The position numbers and the translations under genes were made by a program. From assembly GCF_002160525.1 (NCBI RefSeq), contig NZ_NFKT01000001.1, positions 186,001-250,000 of the forward strand: 64,000 nucleotides of DNA. Reading direction: 5' to 3'. Shown here piece after piece: positions 7,961 through 17,648 of the stretch (positions are counted from its first letter, which is position 1; each line of letters starts with the position of its first letter). This DNA comes from Lachnoclostridium sp. An169. GTDB lineage: Bacteria; Bacillota; Clostridia; Lachnospirales; Lachnospiraceae. Under the pieces are notes generated by a model that did no database searches, was not told the DNA's origin, and saw only the letters and a program-made list of their open reading frames with translations.

Positions 7961-9016
7961 ATGGCGGGGCGGATTGCGGGGTACGTTCTTGTACTCCTTT
8001 TGACGGGATATCTTTTCTTTATGTACAATGATACCGTGCTCTCGGGCATTCTCATTTTCATCGTCCTCTATCTGCCGCTCTCCCTGGGCTATCTTCTGGC
8101 GATACAAAGGAAGATGGAGGTTCATGCCTCGAGAGTCCCTGCCATGGGAGAACAGGGAAAACAGATCCGGGCGGGAATCACGGTGAAAAACCGGGGCAGG
8201 TTTTCCGGGGCACGCTACTGCATTTCTGTGGTGGTCAGAAATACACGGACCGGGAGAAAGGAAACATGCCGGTTCCGGGGGAGCGTCGGCGCGGGATGCG
8301 AGGAGACTGTATGGTGCGGCTTTTCCTCAAAGTACTGCGGAAATATGGAAATAACGGTGAAGAGTGTCTGTATTTATGATTTTCTCGGTATCTTCTGTAT
8401 CCGGAAAAAGCTGAAAGAAAAGGCAACGGTGAAGATTATGCCGTCCTTTGAGATCATGCCTCTGGAGATCACGAAAAAGACCCGGGATTTCCAGGCGGAT
8501 GCGGATGAGTATTCCGGGGAGAAAAAGGGAGACGATCCCGCCGAGATCTACCAGGTGAGGGAATACCGGCTGCATGACTCCATGCGTGACGTGCACTGGA
8601 AATTAAGCGCCAAGGAAGATGAACTGATGGTGAAAGAGCGGGGGTTCCCGCTGGGATGCGTGGTGCTGGTGTGGATTGATCTGGCGGAAAAGGACAGCTC
8701 TCCGGAAGGCTTTTCCAGAGCCCTTGAGACGGCTGCATCTCTGTCGGTTACTCTGGCGGAGGAGAAGTGTATCCACCTGGCGGCATGGTATGAGGAAAAG
8801 GAGATGCGGGTGGTCAGCAGGAGAGTCCGGGATGAGGAGAGCGCCTATGAGATGATCTGGCGCCTGATGGAGGCAAAGCCCTACAGGGACGCGGAAAAGA
8901 AGCAGATCTGTTTTGAGGAGGCGTTTAAAGGACACAATTTCAGCAGCGTGGTAACCATTGACGGAAAAGGAGTTCTCAGAAAAGACGGGGAAATTCCGGA
9001 ACTGTTAAGGCTGTAA
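7961..9016 (+). CDS. DUF58 domain-containing membrane protein
   Basis: A 351-residue protein with two N-terminal transmembrane helices (about 3-20 and 25-47), a beta-rich extracytoplasmic or cytosolic middle, and the DUF58 signature near residues 190-215 (REYRLHDSMRDVHWKLSAK, the family's 'R.Y..GD..R.IhW'). The downstream part resembles a von Willebrand A fold. It is one base from the MoxR gene and 11 bp from the transglutaminase gene, forming the widespread MoxR-DUF58-TGase operon. Its role as the MoxR partner is family knowledge. Confidence 0.9.
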   Translation: MAGRIAGYVLVLLLTGYLFFMYNDTVLSGILIFIVLYLPLSLGYLLAIQRKMEVHASRVPAMGEQGKQIRAGITVKNRGRFSGARYCISVVVRNTRTGRKETCRFRGSVGAGCEETVWCGFSSKYCGNMEITVKSVCIYDFLGIFCIRKKLKEKATVKIMPSFEIMPLEITKKTRDFQADADEYSGEKKGDDPAEIYQVREYRLHDSMRDVHWKLSAKEDELMVKERGFPLGCVVLVWIDLAEKDSSPEGFSRALETAASLSVTLAEEKCIHLAAWYEEKEMRVVSRRVRDEESAYEMIWRLMEAKPYRDAEKKQICFEEAFKGHNFSSVVTIDGKGVLRKDGEIPELLRL

Positions 9017-9027
9017 GGGGGACAAAG

Positions 9028-11175
9028 ATGAGCAGAAAATCCGGCATTAAAATCGAGAAAGACAGCGGCAGAAAAAAGAGGAAGAGCGGGAGCGTGCTCC
9101 TGGGACTGCTCCGGTTTCTGTGCGTGCTTCTGGCAGCTTTTGCCTGGTGGAATGCCTTTCTGTCAGTATTCCCTGCGGGAATCGGGAAAGTTTCACTTTT
9201 CACAGCTCTGACAGGGGTCATCCTGGTCCTTATTGCGCTGAATCTTCTGAAATGGAAATGGAGAATTCCGGCGATGCTAGTCCTTCTGTGGGCGGCAGCT
9301 TTCCCGGGAAGAGCGCTTTTTTCCGACCTGGCTGTACAGATTGCCTCGGAAGTCTCTTTCGCCGTGTCTTCCGGCACTGCAGGAGTGACGGGAAGCTTCT
9401 ACCGGGAGGGGGATTCCGTGAGAATGGGGATAGCTGCGGCTTTGGCCTTTGCCCCTGTCCTGGAACTGTGGATTCTGGCGCAGAAAAGCGGAAGAGGAAA
9501 GATCCTTTCGGGGATTCTGATGACAGTGCCCTTTCTTGCGGCTGCATGTGCAGGTTTTTTCCCGGAGCCGGCCGCGTCCTGGCTGCTCCTTCTTGCAGAA
9601 GGGGGATACTTTGCCTGCAGGACGGATGACAGGACAGCAGGAACGGCTGTTGCGAAGACAGCCGTGACGGGAAAACCTGGGGCAAAGGCATCAGCGGCAG
9701 GGACAGCGTGGATGATGGCAGCGGGCGCTCTTGTGCTCCTCGGAGCGGCTGCCCTTCTGTCATCCCGGATGGGAGCTCTGCTCGACCGGAATCGGGAAGT
9801 GCCGGGCGGATATTACCAGACAGCAAGAACATTCCTTACAACGGAACTGGTGGGGGCAGTGGAAGAGATGCTGTACGGTCCGGAAGAACAGCGGCAGGAG
9901 CAGCAGACCGAACCGGAGCCGGAAGAGGAGGAGCCGACCCCGGAAGAGGAACAGCCGGATCCGGCGGATGCTTTGCAGCAGGAACCGGAGACCGCGGATG
10001 AGGGGGAAGATCTGCCCTCTACGGATTTTACCGGGCAGAGCAGTACTTCCGGGAGCAGTATGGAGCATCTCAGGGACCTGAAGGAATATGTGCCTTCTGA
10101 CGCGGTTCTCCCCATCGAAATTACTATGGAAGAAAGACCTGCGGAAACGGTGTATTACCCTGTACGTTACGGTCTGGAGTACCGTGGGGACTCCTGGGAG
10201 GAGATTACAGAGGAAGATCTCAGCTTAAGACCCTCTTCCTCTGCGTGGGGCGCGTATCTGGACAGGTGCCGTACTGAGCCGGAAGGGCTGGATCAGCTTT
10301 CCGCTCTCTGTGAAGGATGGAGGGGGCTGTCTGCAGATGAAGTGTCCTCCCGGATAGACCGGGCATTTTCAGAACTGGCAGTATATGACACCCGTCCCGG
10401 TGCTGTGCCGGACGGTCAGGATTTTGTGGAATATTTCCTCTTTGAAAACCACCGGGGATTCTGTGTACACTTTGCCTCCGCGGCCACCCTGCTCTACCGG
10501 ATGAGCGGATATACCGCAGCATACGTGGAAGGGTATGCGGTGCCGCCCTCGGCCTTTGCGCCTGCGGAGGACGGCACCGGGTATACGGCGCGGGTGGACG
10601 GGACCATGGGGCACGCCTGGTGTCAGACCTTTGATGAAAATACTTCGGAGTGGACCGTGCGGGAGCACACCCCGGCATCTTCCGACGCCCCGGCGGGAAC
10701 AGACCGACAGGGGAACGGGGCAGTTGCAGCCGCTCTTTGCAGCCGGGTGGAAGAGATCCTGCCGGCTGTGGGAACTGCCGTGGCAGCAGTTCTTGTACTT
10801 GCCGCAGCAGTGGCGCTTCAGGCTGCGTTTCGCAGAAAGAGAAAAGACCGGATCTTCCGTGGAAAAAATGCGGAAAAAGGCATTGCGGCCATGTATCGGG
10901 ACATCTGCCGGACAGCCGTCCGGCAGGGCATGGCTCCGGCAGATCCATACGGGGAAGAAGCGCCTGCCCTCCTTGCCGGTTCTTTCCCTATCCTTAGTGC
11001 GGAGGAATGGGAATGGCTCTGCAGCTGTGCGGTGAGAGATCTGTTCTATCATCTGGAAGACCCCTTTTCGGACCGCACGGAGATGTACCGCCTGTACACC
11101 CGCTTCATCCGGGATATATACGCCGGCCTCACTCCCTGGAAGCGCTTCCTGTATAAATATATCTATATAGAATAG
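9028..11175 (+). CDS. TgpA-like transmembrane transglutaminase-like protein
   Basis: A 715-residue protein. The N-terminus has about five or six transmembrane helices within residues 20-260, followed by an acidic Glu/Pro/Gln-rich linker (about 288-330). A transglutaminase-like core follows at about 455-555, with the nucleophile in GFCVHFASA and the His in GHAWCQ; the third position reads REHTP, so Glu replaces the usual Asp. A further transmembrane helix (about 575-600) and a cytosolic tail complete it, as in TgpA-like proteins. It probably acts on extracytoplasmic peptides or proteins, substrate unknown. It is the last gene of the MoxR operon. Confidence 0.88.
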   Translation: MSRKSGIKIEKDSGRKKRKSGSVLLGLLRFLCVLLAAFAWWNAFLSVFPAGIGKVSLFTALTGVILVLIALNLLKWKWRIPAMLVLLWAAAFPGRALFSDLAVQIASEVSFAVSSGTAGVTGSFYREGDSVRMGIAAALAFAPVLELWILAQKSGRGKILSGILMTVPFLAAACAGFFPEPAASWLLLLAEGGYFACRTDDRTAGTAVAKTAVTGKPGAKASAAGTAWMMAAGALVLLGAAALLSSRMGALLDRNREVPGGYYQTARTFLTTELVGAVEEMLYGPEEQRQEQQTEPEPEEEEPTPEEEQPDPADALQQEPETADEGEDLPSTDFTGQSSTSGSSMEHLRDLKEYVPSDAVLPIEITMEERPAETVYYPVRYGLEYRGDSWEEITEEDLSLRPSSSAWGAYLDRCRTEPEGLDQLSALCEGWRGLSADEVSSRIDRAFSELAVYDTRPGAVPDGQDFVEYFLFENHRGFCVHFASAATLLYRMSGYTAAYVEGYAVPPSAFAPAEDGTGYTARVDGTMGHAWCQTFDENTSEWTVREHTPASSDAPAGTDRQGNGAVAAALCSRVEEILPAVGTAVAAVLVLAAAVALQAAFRRKRKDRIFRGKNAEKGIAAMYRDICRTAVRQGMAPADPYGEEAPALLAGSFPILSAEEWEWLCSCAVRDLFYHLEDPFSDRTEMYRLYTRFIRDIYAGLTPWKRFLYKYIYIE

Positions 11176-11223
11176 AAATGTATACGTGTATACAACTCGA
11201 AAATTAAATTCTTTGATTCCCCA

Positions 11224-11252
11224 TTGAACAAGGAAAGCAATAATGCTATAAT
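11224..11252 (+). promoter_or_regulatory. Promoter of the DUF5717/Hsp70-like module
   Basis: TTGAAC (11224-11229), a 17-bp spacer and a perfect TATAAT (11247-11252) lie 62 bp before the TTG start of the 1097-residue gene. Confidence 0.75.
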
Positions 11253-11313
11253 TCATAGTAGCGTCTTTTTGCCTTTTCTGGCAGGGACAAGTATTTTGAG
11301 TAGGTGACGGACT

Positions 11314-14300
11314 TTGAAGAATAAGATCAAGCGTTTTGCAAAAGGAGATTTTCATATCCCCCAGCCGGAGATCATTTTTCCGGAAACGCATATCACCATG
11401 CGGGTCGGGGAGGGAGAAGAATACAGAGGAAGCTTTTCGCTTCAGAATCAGGGGGAGGGCACGATCCGCGGTCTGGTCTATCCCTCGTCTTACCGTGTAC
11501 ACTGTGATGAGCAGGGGTTTGACGGCAACCCGGTGAATATCTACTATACATATGACGGCACCGGGCTGGTTCCCGGACATGTGGAGCACGGAAAGTTTAC
11601 CATTGTCTGCAACGGCGGGGAATTTGACATCGCCTTTACGGCTGTTATCGAGAAGCCTTATGTCATGACCAGCTACGGAAAAGTTCAGAGCCTGGAAGAT
11701 TTCAAGAAGCTTTCTTTCCGGGACGGGGCAGAGGGAGTCAAGCTTTTCCGCTCCAGAGATTTCTACGAGATATTAAAATATGAAGATAAACGGATCCAGG
11801 CGCTCTACGACAACATGCGCAAGTGGGAACTGGACCAGCATGCCCTTGAGGAATTCCTTGTGGGATGCAAGCAGAAGGAAAAGATATTCCTCACGTTGGA
11901 GGAGGAGAGCCGGGCTTTCATGTCGCTTACGGAGGCCCGCAAAGAGACTTTTACGATCAAGAAGAACACCTGGGGGTATCTGGAGATCGACGTGCGCACG
12001 GAGGGCGATTTTCTCACTGTGGAGCACACGCGGATTACCACCGAGGAATTTATCGGCAATTCCTACCGCCTGGAATATTTTATCACTGTAGAAAAGCTGC
12101 ACAGGGGCAGTAATTTCGGGCAGATCATTCTGGAGACTCCATATGAGACACTGACCTATGAGGTGGTCGTGGAGAAGGATGTGAACCGGGATGAAGACCA
12201 CAGTGCCAACGACCGGGAATTTGCCGGAATTATCAGAAATTATCTGAAATATGAAGGCGGAAAGATGGATCTGCAGTCCTGGACCGAGGAGGCGCTGCGG
12301 CGGATTACCCATCTGCGGGAGGCGGATGAGAACAATGAGTATTATCTGCTTGTCCACGCCCACATCTGCCTGATCGGCGGACGGATGGAGGAGGCAAAGT
12401 GGATCCTCGAGTCCTATAATTACAACCGTTTTGCTATCGGCAAAGACGTGGAGCTGAGTTCCTACTATCTCTATCTGACCACACTCCTGAGCAACGATAC
12501 GATCGGGCAGCGCAGGGTTGCCGAGGAACTTTCCCGCTCCTTTATGAAGCATCCGGACAGCTGGAGAATCCTCTGTATGCTGGTGGAAGTGGATTCGGAG
12601 TACAAGATCTACAGCGAGAGGCTGCGCGCTCTGGAGAAACAGTTCTATGAGGACCGCTCCAGAAGTATCTGGTTCTATCTGCAGGCATTCCGCTGCTTTA
12701 GGGAGAAGAGTTCTTCCCTGAAAAAACTGGGAATGTTCGAGGTGCGGGTTCTGCTTTTTGCCGTGAAATACAAGCTGATGACAAGGGAGCTGGCTCTCTA
12801 TACAGCGAATCTTGCCAGCCAGATGAAACAGTTTGATCCTCATCTTTACGATGTGCTTGTGCGCTCCTATGAGATGTATAACGAGTCCATGATTCTCACA
12901 GCGATCTGTACGCTTCTGATCAAGGGGAACTGCATGGACACCTGCTATTTTAAGTGGTATGAAAAGGCGGTGGAGTCCGAACTGAAGATCGCCCAGCTTT
13001 ATGAATACTATATGGCATCCGTACAGCCGGACCGGTTCCACAAGCCGCTCCCCAGATCGGTTTATCTCTATTTCATGCACGGAAATACACTGGATTACCA
13101 CAAATGTGCATTTCTGTATGCAAACCTTATCACATATGAGGATGAGACAAGCGAGATCTATGCCCACTACCGGGATGAGATGGAGGCGTTTGCCTGGAAC
13201 CAGCTTGACCGCCGCAACGTGGACGAGCAGCTTCGGATCATCTACAAGAGATTCCTCTCCGAGTCGTCTATGAACAGCGAGAGAGTGAAAGCGCTGTATG
13301 ATATCTGTCATGCGTACTGGATCACTACAAAAGTGCCCAATATGAAGTATGTACACGTGATCTCCGAGGAGGGAACAGTGACCCAGAAAGCGCCGTACAC
13401 GGAGAACGGCGCGCGGGTATTCCTGTACTCCAAGACGGACCGCCTTGTGTGGGAGGCCAGGGACGGCAGACATTATACGGACTCCATCCCCTATGAGAGC
13501 AAGCGACTATTCTATGAACTGCGGTATATGGACATGTGCAGGAAATATATCAACACGGTCCGCAGAAACCGCGCCCAGGAGGAAGAGGAAGAGCTTACCC
13601 TGGAAGTTGTCCGCAGAAAGGGACTTGAGAACTTCCCGGAGGAGGAGATCTTCGGCCTCTGCAGCAGGACGATCCGGGAGAACAATTATGAGAATGACGA
13701 TTTCCTGACATATATCTGCTTTGATCTGTTTAAGAAGAAGCAGTACGACAAGGTGATTCTGACTTACCTGGCAAACTACTACTGCGGAGCAACACTTGAG
13801 ATGAAGGAACTCTGGAGAGAGGCCCGGGATTATGAGGTCCATACCCATAAGCTGACCGAGCGGATCCTCACCCAGATGCTCTTCTCCGAGGAACTCTTCC
13901 AGGAGGCCCAGGTCTTTGAAGAATACTATGCAGAAGGCGCCTATTTCCGGCTCCAGGAAGCGTATCTTGCCTACGTTTCCAGGGAGTATGTGGTGGAGGA
14001 ACGCAGGATCGGGCGCAGTGTGATCGACATTATCTGCCGGGAGTACGAGAAGGGAGAGAATACGATCGACATCTGCAAGCTTGCGGTGCTGAAATATTAT
14101 TCCACCAGGGAGTACAGCTCCCAGACCCGGAAAACGCTGAAGAAATTCCTTCAGGAGCTGTGCGGCAAGCAGATCTATTTTCCGTTCTTCCTCGCCTATG
14201 AGAAGGACTGGCTGATCGAGCTGCAGCTCTGGGACAAGACCCTGATCGAGTATAAGGGGCAGAAGGGAAGCAGGGTTATGCTTTACTATCAGCTCCAGAA

Positions 14301-14607
14301 AGGCGGCAGGGAACAGGCGGACTACTCCACCGAGGTGCTCACACCGATGTATGAGAACCTCTATGTCAAGAAATTTGTGCTTTTCGCCAACGAGAAGCTG
14401 AAATACTATTTTAAAGAGACCATTGACGGGAATTCCTACCGCAGCGACAAGGAGACCTGCGTCCGTGAGGTTATGCCGGGCGAACAGGGACGGTATGGAC
14501 GGATCAATGACATTATTCTGGAAAAGAATGAGAAAGAACGCGAAAAGAAGATGCGGGACTATGCCTTTGAGGACGCTGCGGCAGCCCACATGTTCGTGCA
14601 GTATTAA
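11314..14607 (+). CDS. Large DUF5717-like protein of unknown function
   Basis: A 1097-residue soluble-looking protein with no signal peptide or transmembrane helix. The N-terminal ~290 residues appear to hold two beta-sandwich domains (about 15-115 and 200-290), each ending in a short strand pattern such as FTAVIEKP or YEVVVEK. The rest is mainly helical with repeat-like hairpins, suggesting a TPR/HEAT-like scaffold, ending with another beta-rich part. I recall similar proteins as DUF5717 in Lachnospiraceae, but did not verify this. It starts with TTG after AGGTGA (11302-11307) and has its own promoter. Two genes follow, for an Hsp70-like and a TPR-like protein. Its biochemical function is unknown. 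Confidence 0.75.
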   Translation: MKNKIKRFAKGDFHIPQPEIIFPETHITMRVGEGEEYRGSFSLQNQGEGTIRGLVYPSSYRVHCDEQGFDGNPVNIYYTYDGTGLVPGHVEHGKFTIVCNGGEFDIAFTAVIEKPYVMTSYGKVQSLEDFKKLSFRDGAEGVKLFRSRDFYEILKYEDKRIQALYDNMRKWELDQHALEEFLVGCKQKEKIFLTLEEESRAFMSLTEARKETFTIKKNTWGYLEIDVRTEGDFLTVEHTRITTEEFIGNSYRLEYFITVEKLHRGSNFGQIILETPYETLTYEVVVEKDVNRDEDHSANDREFAGIIRNYLKYEGGKMDLQSWTEEALRRITHLREADENNEYYLLVHAHICLIGGRMEEAKWILESYNYNRFAIGKDVELSSYYLYLTTLLSNDTIGQRRVAEELSRSFMKHPDSWRILCMLVEVDSEYKIYSERLRALEKQFYEDRSRSIWFYLQAFRCFREKSSSLKKLGMFEVRVLLFAVKYKLMTRELALYTANLASQMKQFDPHLYDVLVRSYEMYNESMILTAICTLLIKGNCMDTCYFKWYEKAVESELKIAQLYEYYMASVQPDRFHKPLPRSVYLYFMHGNTLDYHKCAFLYANLITYEDETSEIYAHYRDEMEAFAWNQLDRRNVDEQLRIIYKRFLSESSMNSERVKALYDICHAYWITTKVPNMKYVHVISEEGTVTQKAPYTENGARVFLYSKTDRLVWEARDGRHYTDSIPYESKRLFYELRYMDMCRKYINTVRRNRAQEEEEELTLEVVRRKGLENFPEEEIFGLCSRTIRENNYENDDFLTYICFDLFKKKQYDKVILTYLANYYCGATLEMKELWREARDYEVHTHKLTERILTQMLFSEELFQEAQVFEEYYAEGAYFRLQEAYLAYVSREYVVEERRIGRSVIDIICREYEKGENTIDICKLAVLKYYSTREYSSQTRKTLKKFLQELCGKQIYFPFFLAYEKDWLIELQLWDKTLIEYKGQKGSRVMLYYQLQKGGREQADYSTEVLTPMYENLYVKKFVLFANEKLKYYFKETIDGNSYRSDKETCVREVMPGEQGRYGRINDIILEKNEKEREKKMRDYAFEDAAAAHMFVQY

Positions 14608-14636
14608 TTTGTGCAGTTTTAAGGAGGTTCCTTTTC

Positions 14637-15920
14637 ATGGGACAGGGCAGTATAATCGGATACGAGATAAATGACAAGACATGCCAGATCAGTTACTACA
14701 ACGACCAGCAGATGGAGCCGGATACACTGGAAGTGGATGCGGACAATTACCAGATCCCGCTGATTATCGGAAAACTCCGGGACACATGGGCGTACGGGAA
14801 AGAGGCGAGACGCCTTGTCTCGATCAAAGAGGGATTTACGGTGACAAGGCTTTTAAGCAAGAGTCTTGCCGGCGACAAGATTGATTTCGGCGAGGAGTCC
14901 TACGATGCGGTATGGCTTCTCTCCCAGTTTATTCAGATGTCCCTCCAGCCGTTTCCGGAGATCGAGGGAATCGTGTTTACCGTGCCTTCCCTGACGGAGG
15001 AACTGGCGCAGATGCTCCGGGGGATTGCGGTGCGCATGAAGATCGACAAGCGGCATATTTTCATACAGGATTACAAGGAGAGCTTCTGCAACTATCTTTT
15101 CTACCAGCCAAAAGAACTCTGGCAGTATGACGCTGCCCTGTTCTGCTGTGACAGAAATGAGATCAAAGCCTACATGCTGCGAAGGTTAAAACCCGGGCTG
15201 GGCGGCGGAAAGACCACATTTGTGACAGTGGATGAAGTGGCGAGCGCACACATGAAGGAACTTGCCATGGTCTATCCCGTGCTCAACGAGGACAAGGCGA
15301 AGGAAGCGGACGCCATGTTCTGCAAATTCATCGAGAGCGTCTTTGACAAGCGCATTGTCTCCTCGGTGTTCCTGACCGGGGAGGGCTTTGAAAACAACTG
15401 GTATCCCAAATCCCTGCGGGTCATCTGCAACGGGCGCAGGGCTTTTATCGGAAATAATCTGTACAGCAAGGGGGCCTGCTACACGGCGTACCGGAAGCTG
15501 TACATGCACATCGAGAACCCGGTCTATCTCTCGGAGGACAAGCTGACGGATCAGATTACCGTGAACATGAGGGTGGACGGACAGGAAATGTGGTACCCGA
15601 TCGTGTCCTGGGGCGCCCACTGGTACGAGTCCAACAATCAGTGGGAGGTGATCCTGGAGGATGTGGAGGATATCGAATTCCACGTGGAATCCCTGATTCA
15701 GGGGACGGTGCGGACGGAGACCATCTCCCTGGACCATTTCCCGAAACGGGCGGAGTATTCCATGCGGCTTCAGATCGAGACGCTGTTCCTGGATGAAAAG
15801 ACCTGCAAGATCACGGTCCGTGATGTGGGATTCGGCGATTTCTTTATGGCTACGGATTTCCAGGCGGAGAAGATTATTCACTTAGGAGGAAACGATGGGA
15901 AGTTTAATTCTTTGTCATGA
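14637..15920 (+). CDS. Degenerate actin/Hsp70-like (DUF5716-like) protein
   Basis: A 427-residue protein whose layout recalls the Hsp70/actin ATPase fold. It has an N-terminal strand-turn GYEINDK (8-14) where DnaK has GIDLGT, a mid-protein VFLTGEGFE (244-252) like the adenosine motif VVLVGGSSR, and YSKGACYTA (276-284) like the DnaK segment AxGAA. The canonical phosphate loops are degenerate. The last ~130 residues are beta-rich, in the place of a substrate-binding domain. I recall such proteins as DUF5716, unverified. It starts after AAGGAGG, 29 bp after the large gene, and overlaps the next gene by 26 bp. Function is unknown; a chaperone or scaffold role is a hypothesis. Confidence 0.65.
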   Translation: MGQGSIIGYEINDKTCQISYYNDQQMEPDTLEVDADNYQIPLIIGKLRDTWAYGKEARRLVSIKEGFTVTRLLSKSLAGDKIDFGEESYDAVWLLSQFIQMSLQPFPEIEGIVFTVPSLTEELAQMLRGIAVRMKIDKRHIFIQDYKESFCNYLFYQPKELWQYDAALFCCDRNEIKAYMLRRLKPGLGGGKTTFVTVDEVASAHMKELAMVYPVLNEDKAKEADAMFCKFIESVFDKRIVSSVFLTGEGFENNWYPKSLRVICNGRRAFIGNNLYSKGACYTAYRKLYMHIENPVYLSEDKLTDQITVNMRVDGQEMWYPIVSWGAHWYESNNQWEVILEDVEDIEFHVESLIQGTVRTETISLDHFPKRAEYSMRLQIETLFLDEKTCKITVRDVGFGDFFMATDFQAEKIIHLGGNDGKFNSLS

Positions 15921-16662
15921 CAGACATGCCACACATCCCTATGAGATTACAAGGATCCACTGCCGGATATTTACAATCGAAGAGCTTTGCTACTATCTGT
16001 GCAACAATCTGTACCTGATCGACTATACGATTATGAACGAGCAGCTCTGCACATGGCTTGACGAGGAACTGGGAATGACCGATCTGGCGAATGCGCTGCG
16101 GGATGTCCTGCGCCTGCGGGGGTCGGTGGAGAAATTCGTGCTGACCATCCTCAAATCCTCCCGGATCTACAGGGAGCCGGAGATGATCCGTATCCAGAAC
16201 GTCCTGGAGCATCTGAAGAACCAGAAGGATATCGAGCGCCAGAAGTACAAGGGCGACAATCTTCTGGAGAGCGGCGAGGTGGAGGAAGCGATCCTTGTGT
16301 ATCAGGCGATCTTAAACCAGGAGAAGGACGAGAGCGTGGATGAGAAGTTCTACGGCAAGATCTATGCCTGCCTGGGAGCCGCTTACGGAAGGCTGTTTCT
16401 GTACCAGGAGGCTGCCCGCATGTATGACCGGGCTTACCAGATCTGCGGGGACAAGGCGCTGCTCAAACCTTATCTCTACGCCTCATACAAGTATATGTCA
16501 ATGGAGGAGTATCACATCCTGATCACGAAACAGGATGATTATATGGAAGTGAATGCACGGATGAGGCAGGAACTGGATGAGATCCGGAAGAATCTGCAGA
16601 CAGAGCCGGACCCGTCACTGCTGGAAAAATGGAAGCGGCAGCACAGAAGAAACCACAACTGA
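15895..16662 (+). CDS. TPR-like helical protein of the Hsp70-like module
   Basis: A 255-residue cytosolic protein, almost entirely helical. Residues 115-200 show paired helices in a tetratricopeptide-like pattern (LLESGEVEEAILVYQAIL, then CLGAAYGRLFLYQEAARMY). The N-terminal ~100 residues are a separate helical domain, and the C-terminus is basic. The ATG lies inside the end of the Hsp70-like gene after TTAGGAGG, so translation is coupled. TPR proteins often act as partners of Hsp70 proteins; the same pairing here is an inference from context. Confidence 0.7.
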   Translation: MGSLILCHDRHATHPYEITRIHCRIFTIEELCYYLCNNLYLIDYTIMNEQLCTWLDEELGMTDLANALRDVLRLRGSVEKFVLTILKSSRIYREPEMIRIQNVLEHLKNQKDIERQKYKGDNLLESGEVEEAILVYQAILNQEKDESVDEKFYGKIYACLGAAYGRLFLYQEAARMYDRAYQICGDKALLKPYLYASYKYMSMEEYHILITKQDDYMEVNARMRQELDEIRKNLQTEPDPSLLEKWKRQHRRNHN

Positions 16663-16669
16663 AATGTGT

Positions 16670-16717
16670 TTGACAGATACGCTTCTGCGTGGTAGAATAC
16701 AACGGTAACTTTACCGT
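16670..16717 (+). promoter_or_regulatory. Promoter and candidate operator of the amino acid ABC operon
   Basis: TTGACA (16670-16675), a 17-bp spacer and TAGAAT (16693-16698) form the promoter. Starting three bases later, a perfect inverted repeat ACGGTAA-CT-TTACCGT (16702-16717) covers the expected transcription start, a usual place for a repressor site. The regulator is unknown. Confidence 0.7.
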
Positions 16718-16781
16718 AGTACAGTGACTCATTGGTAGAGAAAAAAAGTATGGCCGGAGAGATACGGCAGTGGAGGGCAAT

Positions 16782-17633
16782 ATGAAGAAGAAATTTGTAA
16801 GCGTATTACTTTGTGCAGCACTTGCAGCAACTGTGTTTGCAGGCTGCGGTTCCGACAATAATGCAGCGACGGCGGACCAGGGCAAGGCGTCAGATAACGC
16901 CGGCGCGGCGGATGACAGCACAGACGACAGCGATATGGCGTATGTGAAGGACAAGGGAACTCTGATCGTGGGAATCACGAATTTTGAGCCTATGGATTAC
17001 AAGGATGAGAACGGTGAATGGATCGGTTTTGACGCGGATATGGCGAAAGCATTTGCAGAGAGCCTTGGCGTTGAGGCAGAGTTTGTGGAGATCGACTGGG
17101 ACAACAAGATCCTGGAACTGGATGCAAAATCCATAGACTGCGTGTGGAACGGCATGACCCTGACTGCTGAGGTGACGGCATCCATGGAGTGCACCAACGC
17201 TTATCTGAACAACCAGCAGATCGTAATCGTTCCGTCGGATGTGGCGGACCAGTACCAGACAGTGGAGAGCTTAAGCGGACTGAATTTTGCCGTTGAGGCG
17301 GGAAGCGCAGGAGAAGAGGCAGTACAGGAACTCGGACTGAACTACACACCGGTGACCGCGCAGTCCGATGCTCTGATGGAAGTTGCCGCAGGAACATCCG
17401 ATGCTGCGGTGATCGATTCCCTGATGGCTTCCGCCATGGTAGGCGAGGGGACCGGATATGCTGACCTTACATATACGGTAGGCCTGAGCAACGAAGAGTA
17501 CGGCGTCGGTTTCCGCAAAGGTTCCGATCTTGCAGAAGCTCTGAACACGTTCTTTACAGAGAGCTATGCGGACGGAACGATGCAGGAGACTGCCGAGACA
17601 TACGGGGTAACGGCAGCACTGATTGAACAGTAG
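16782..17633 (+). CDS. Amino acid ABC transporter substrate-binding lipoprotein
   Basis: A 283-residue lipoprotein with a lipobox ending FAGC (Cys about residue 22), an Ala/Asp-rich linker, and an SBP_bac_3 domain from about residue 50. GTLIVGITNFEPMDYKDENG and IGFDADMAKAFAESLG are the family's N-terminal signature, and WNGMTLT forms part of the ligand pocket. It captures a polar amino acid outside the cell for the permease and ATPase encoded next; the ligand cannot be told from sequence. ATG at 16782 follows GGAGGG and gives a proper signal peptide, better than the in-frame GTG 12 bp upstream. Confidence 0.92.
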   Translation: MKKKFVSVLLCAALAATVFAGCGSDNNAATADQGKASDNAGAADDSTDDSDMAYVKDKGTLIVGITNFEPMDYKDENGEWIGFDADMAKAFAESLGVEAEFVEIDWDNKILELDAKSIDCVWNGMTLTAEVTASMECTNAYLNNQQIVIVPSDVADQYQTVESLSGLNFAVEAGSAGEEAVQELGLNYTPVTAQSDALMEVAAGTSDAAVIDSLMASAMVGEGTGYADLTYTVGLSNEEYGVGFRKGSDLAEALNTFFTESYADGTMQETAETYGVTAALIEQ

Positions 17634-17648
17634 GCGGTAAGATTCATT

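Noticed and set aside
10621..10680. Transglutaminase Asp replaced by Glu as evidence of inactivity
   Set aside because: Glu at this position is, from memory, common in Firmicute relatives, and the Cys and His are both kept.
11773..13473. A 566-codon open frame antisense to the 1097-residue gene
   Set aside because: It is a shadow of the plus-strand gene, with low-complexity-like protein and no start signal.
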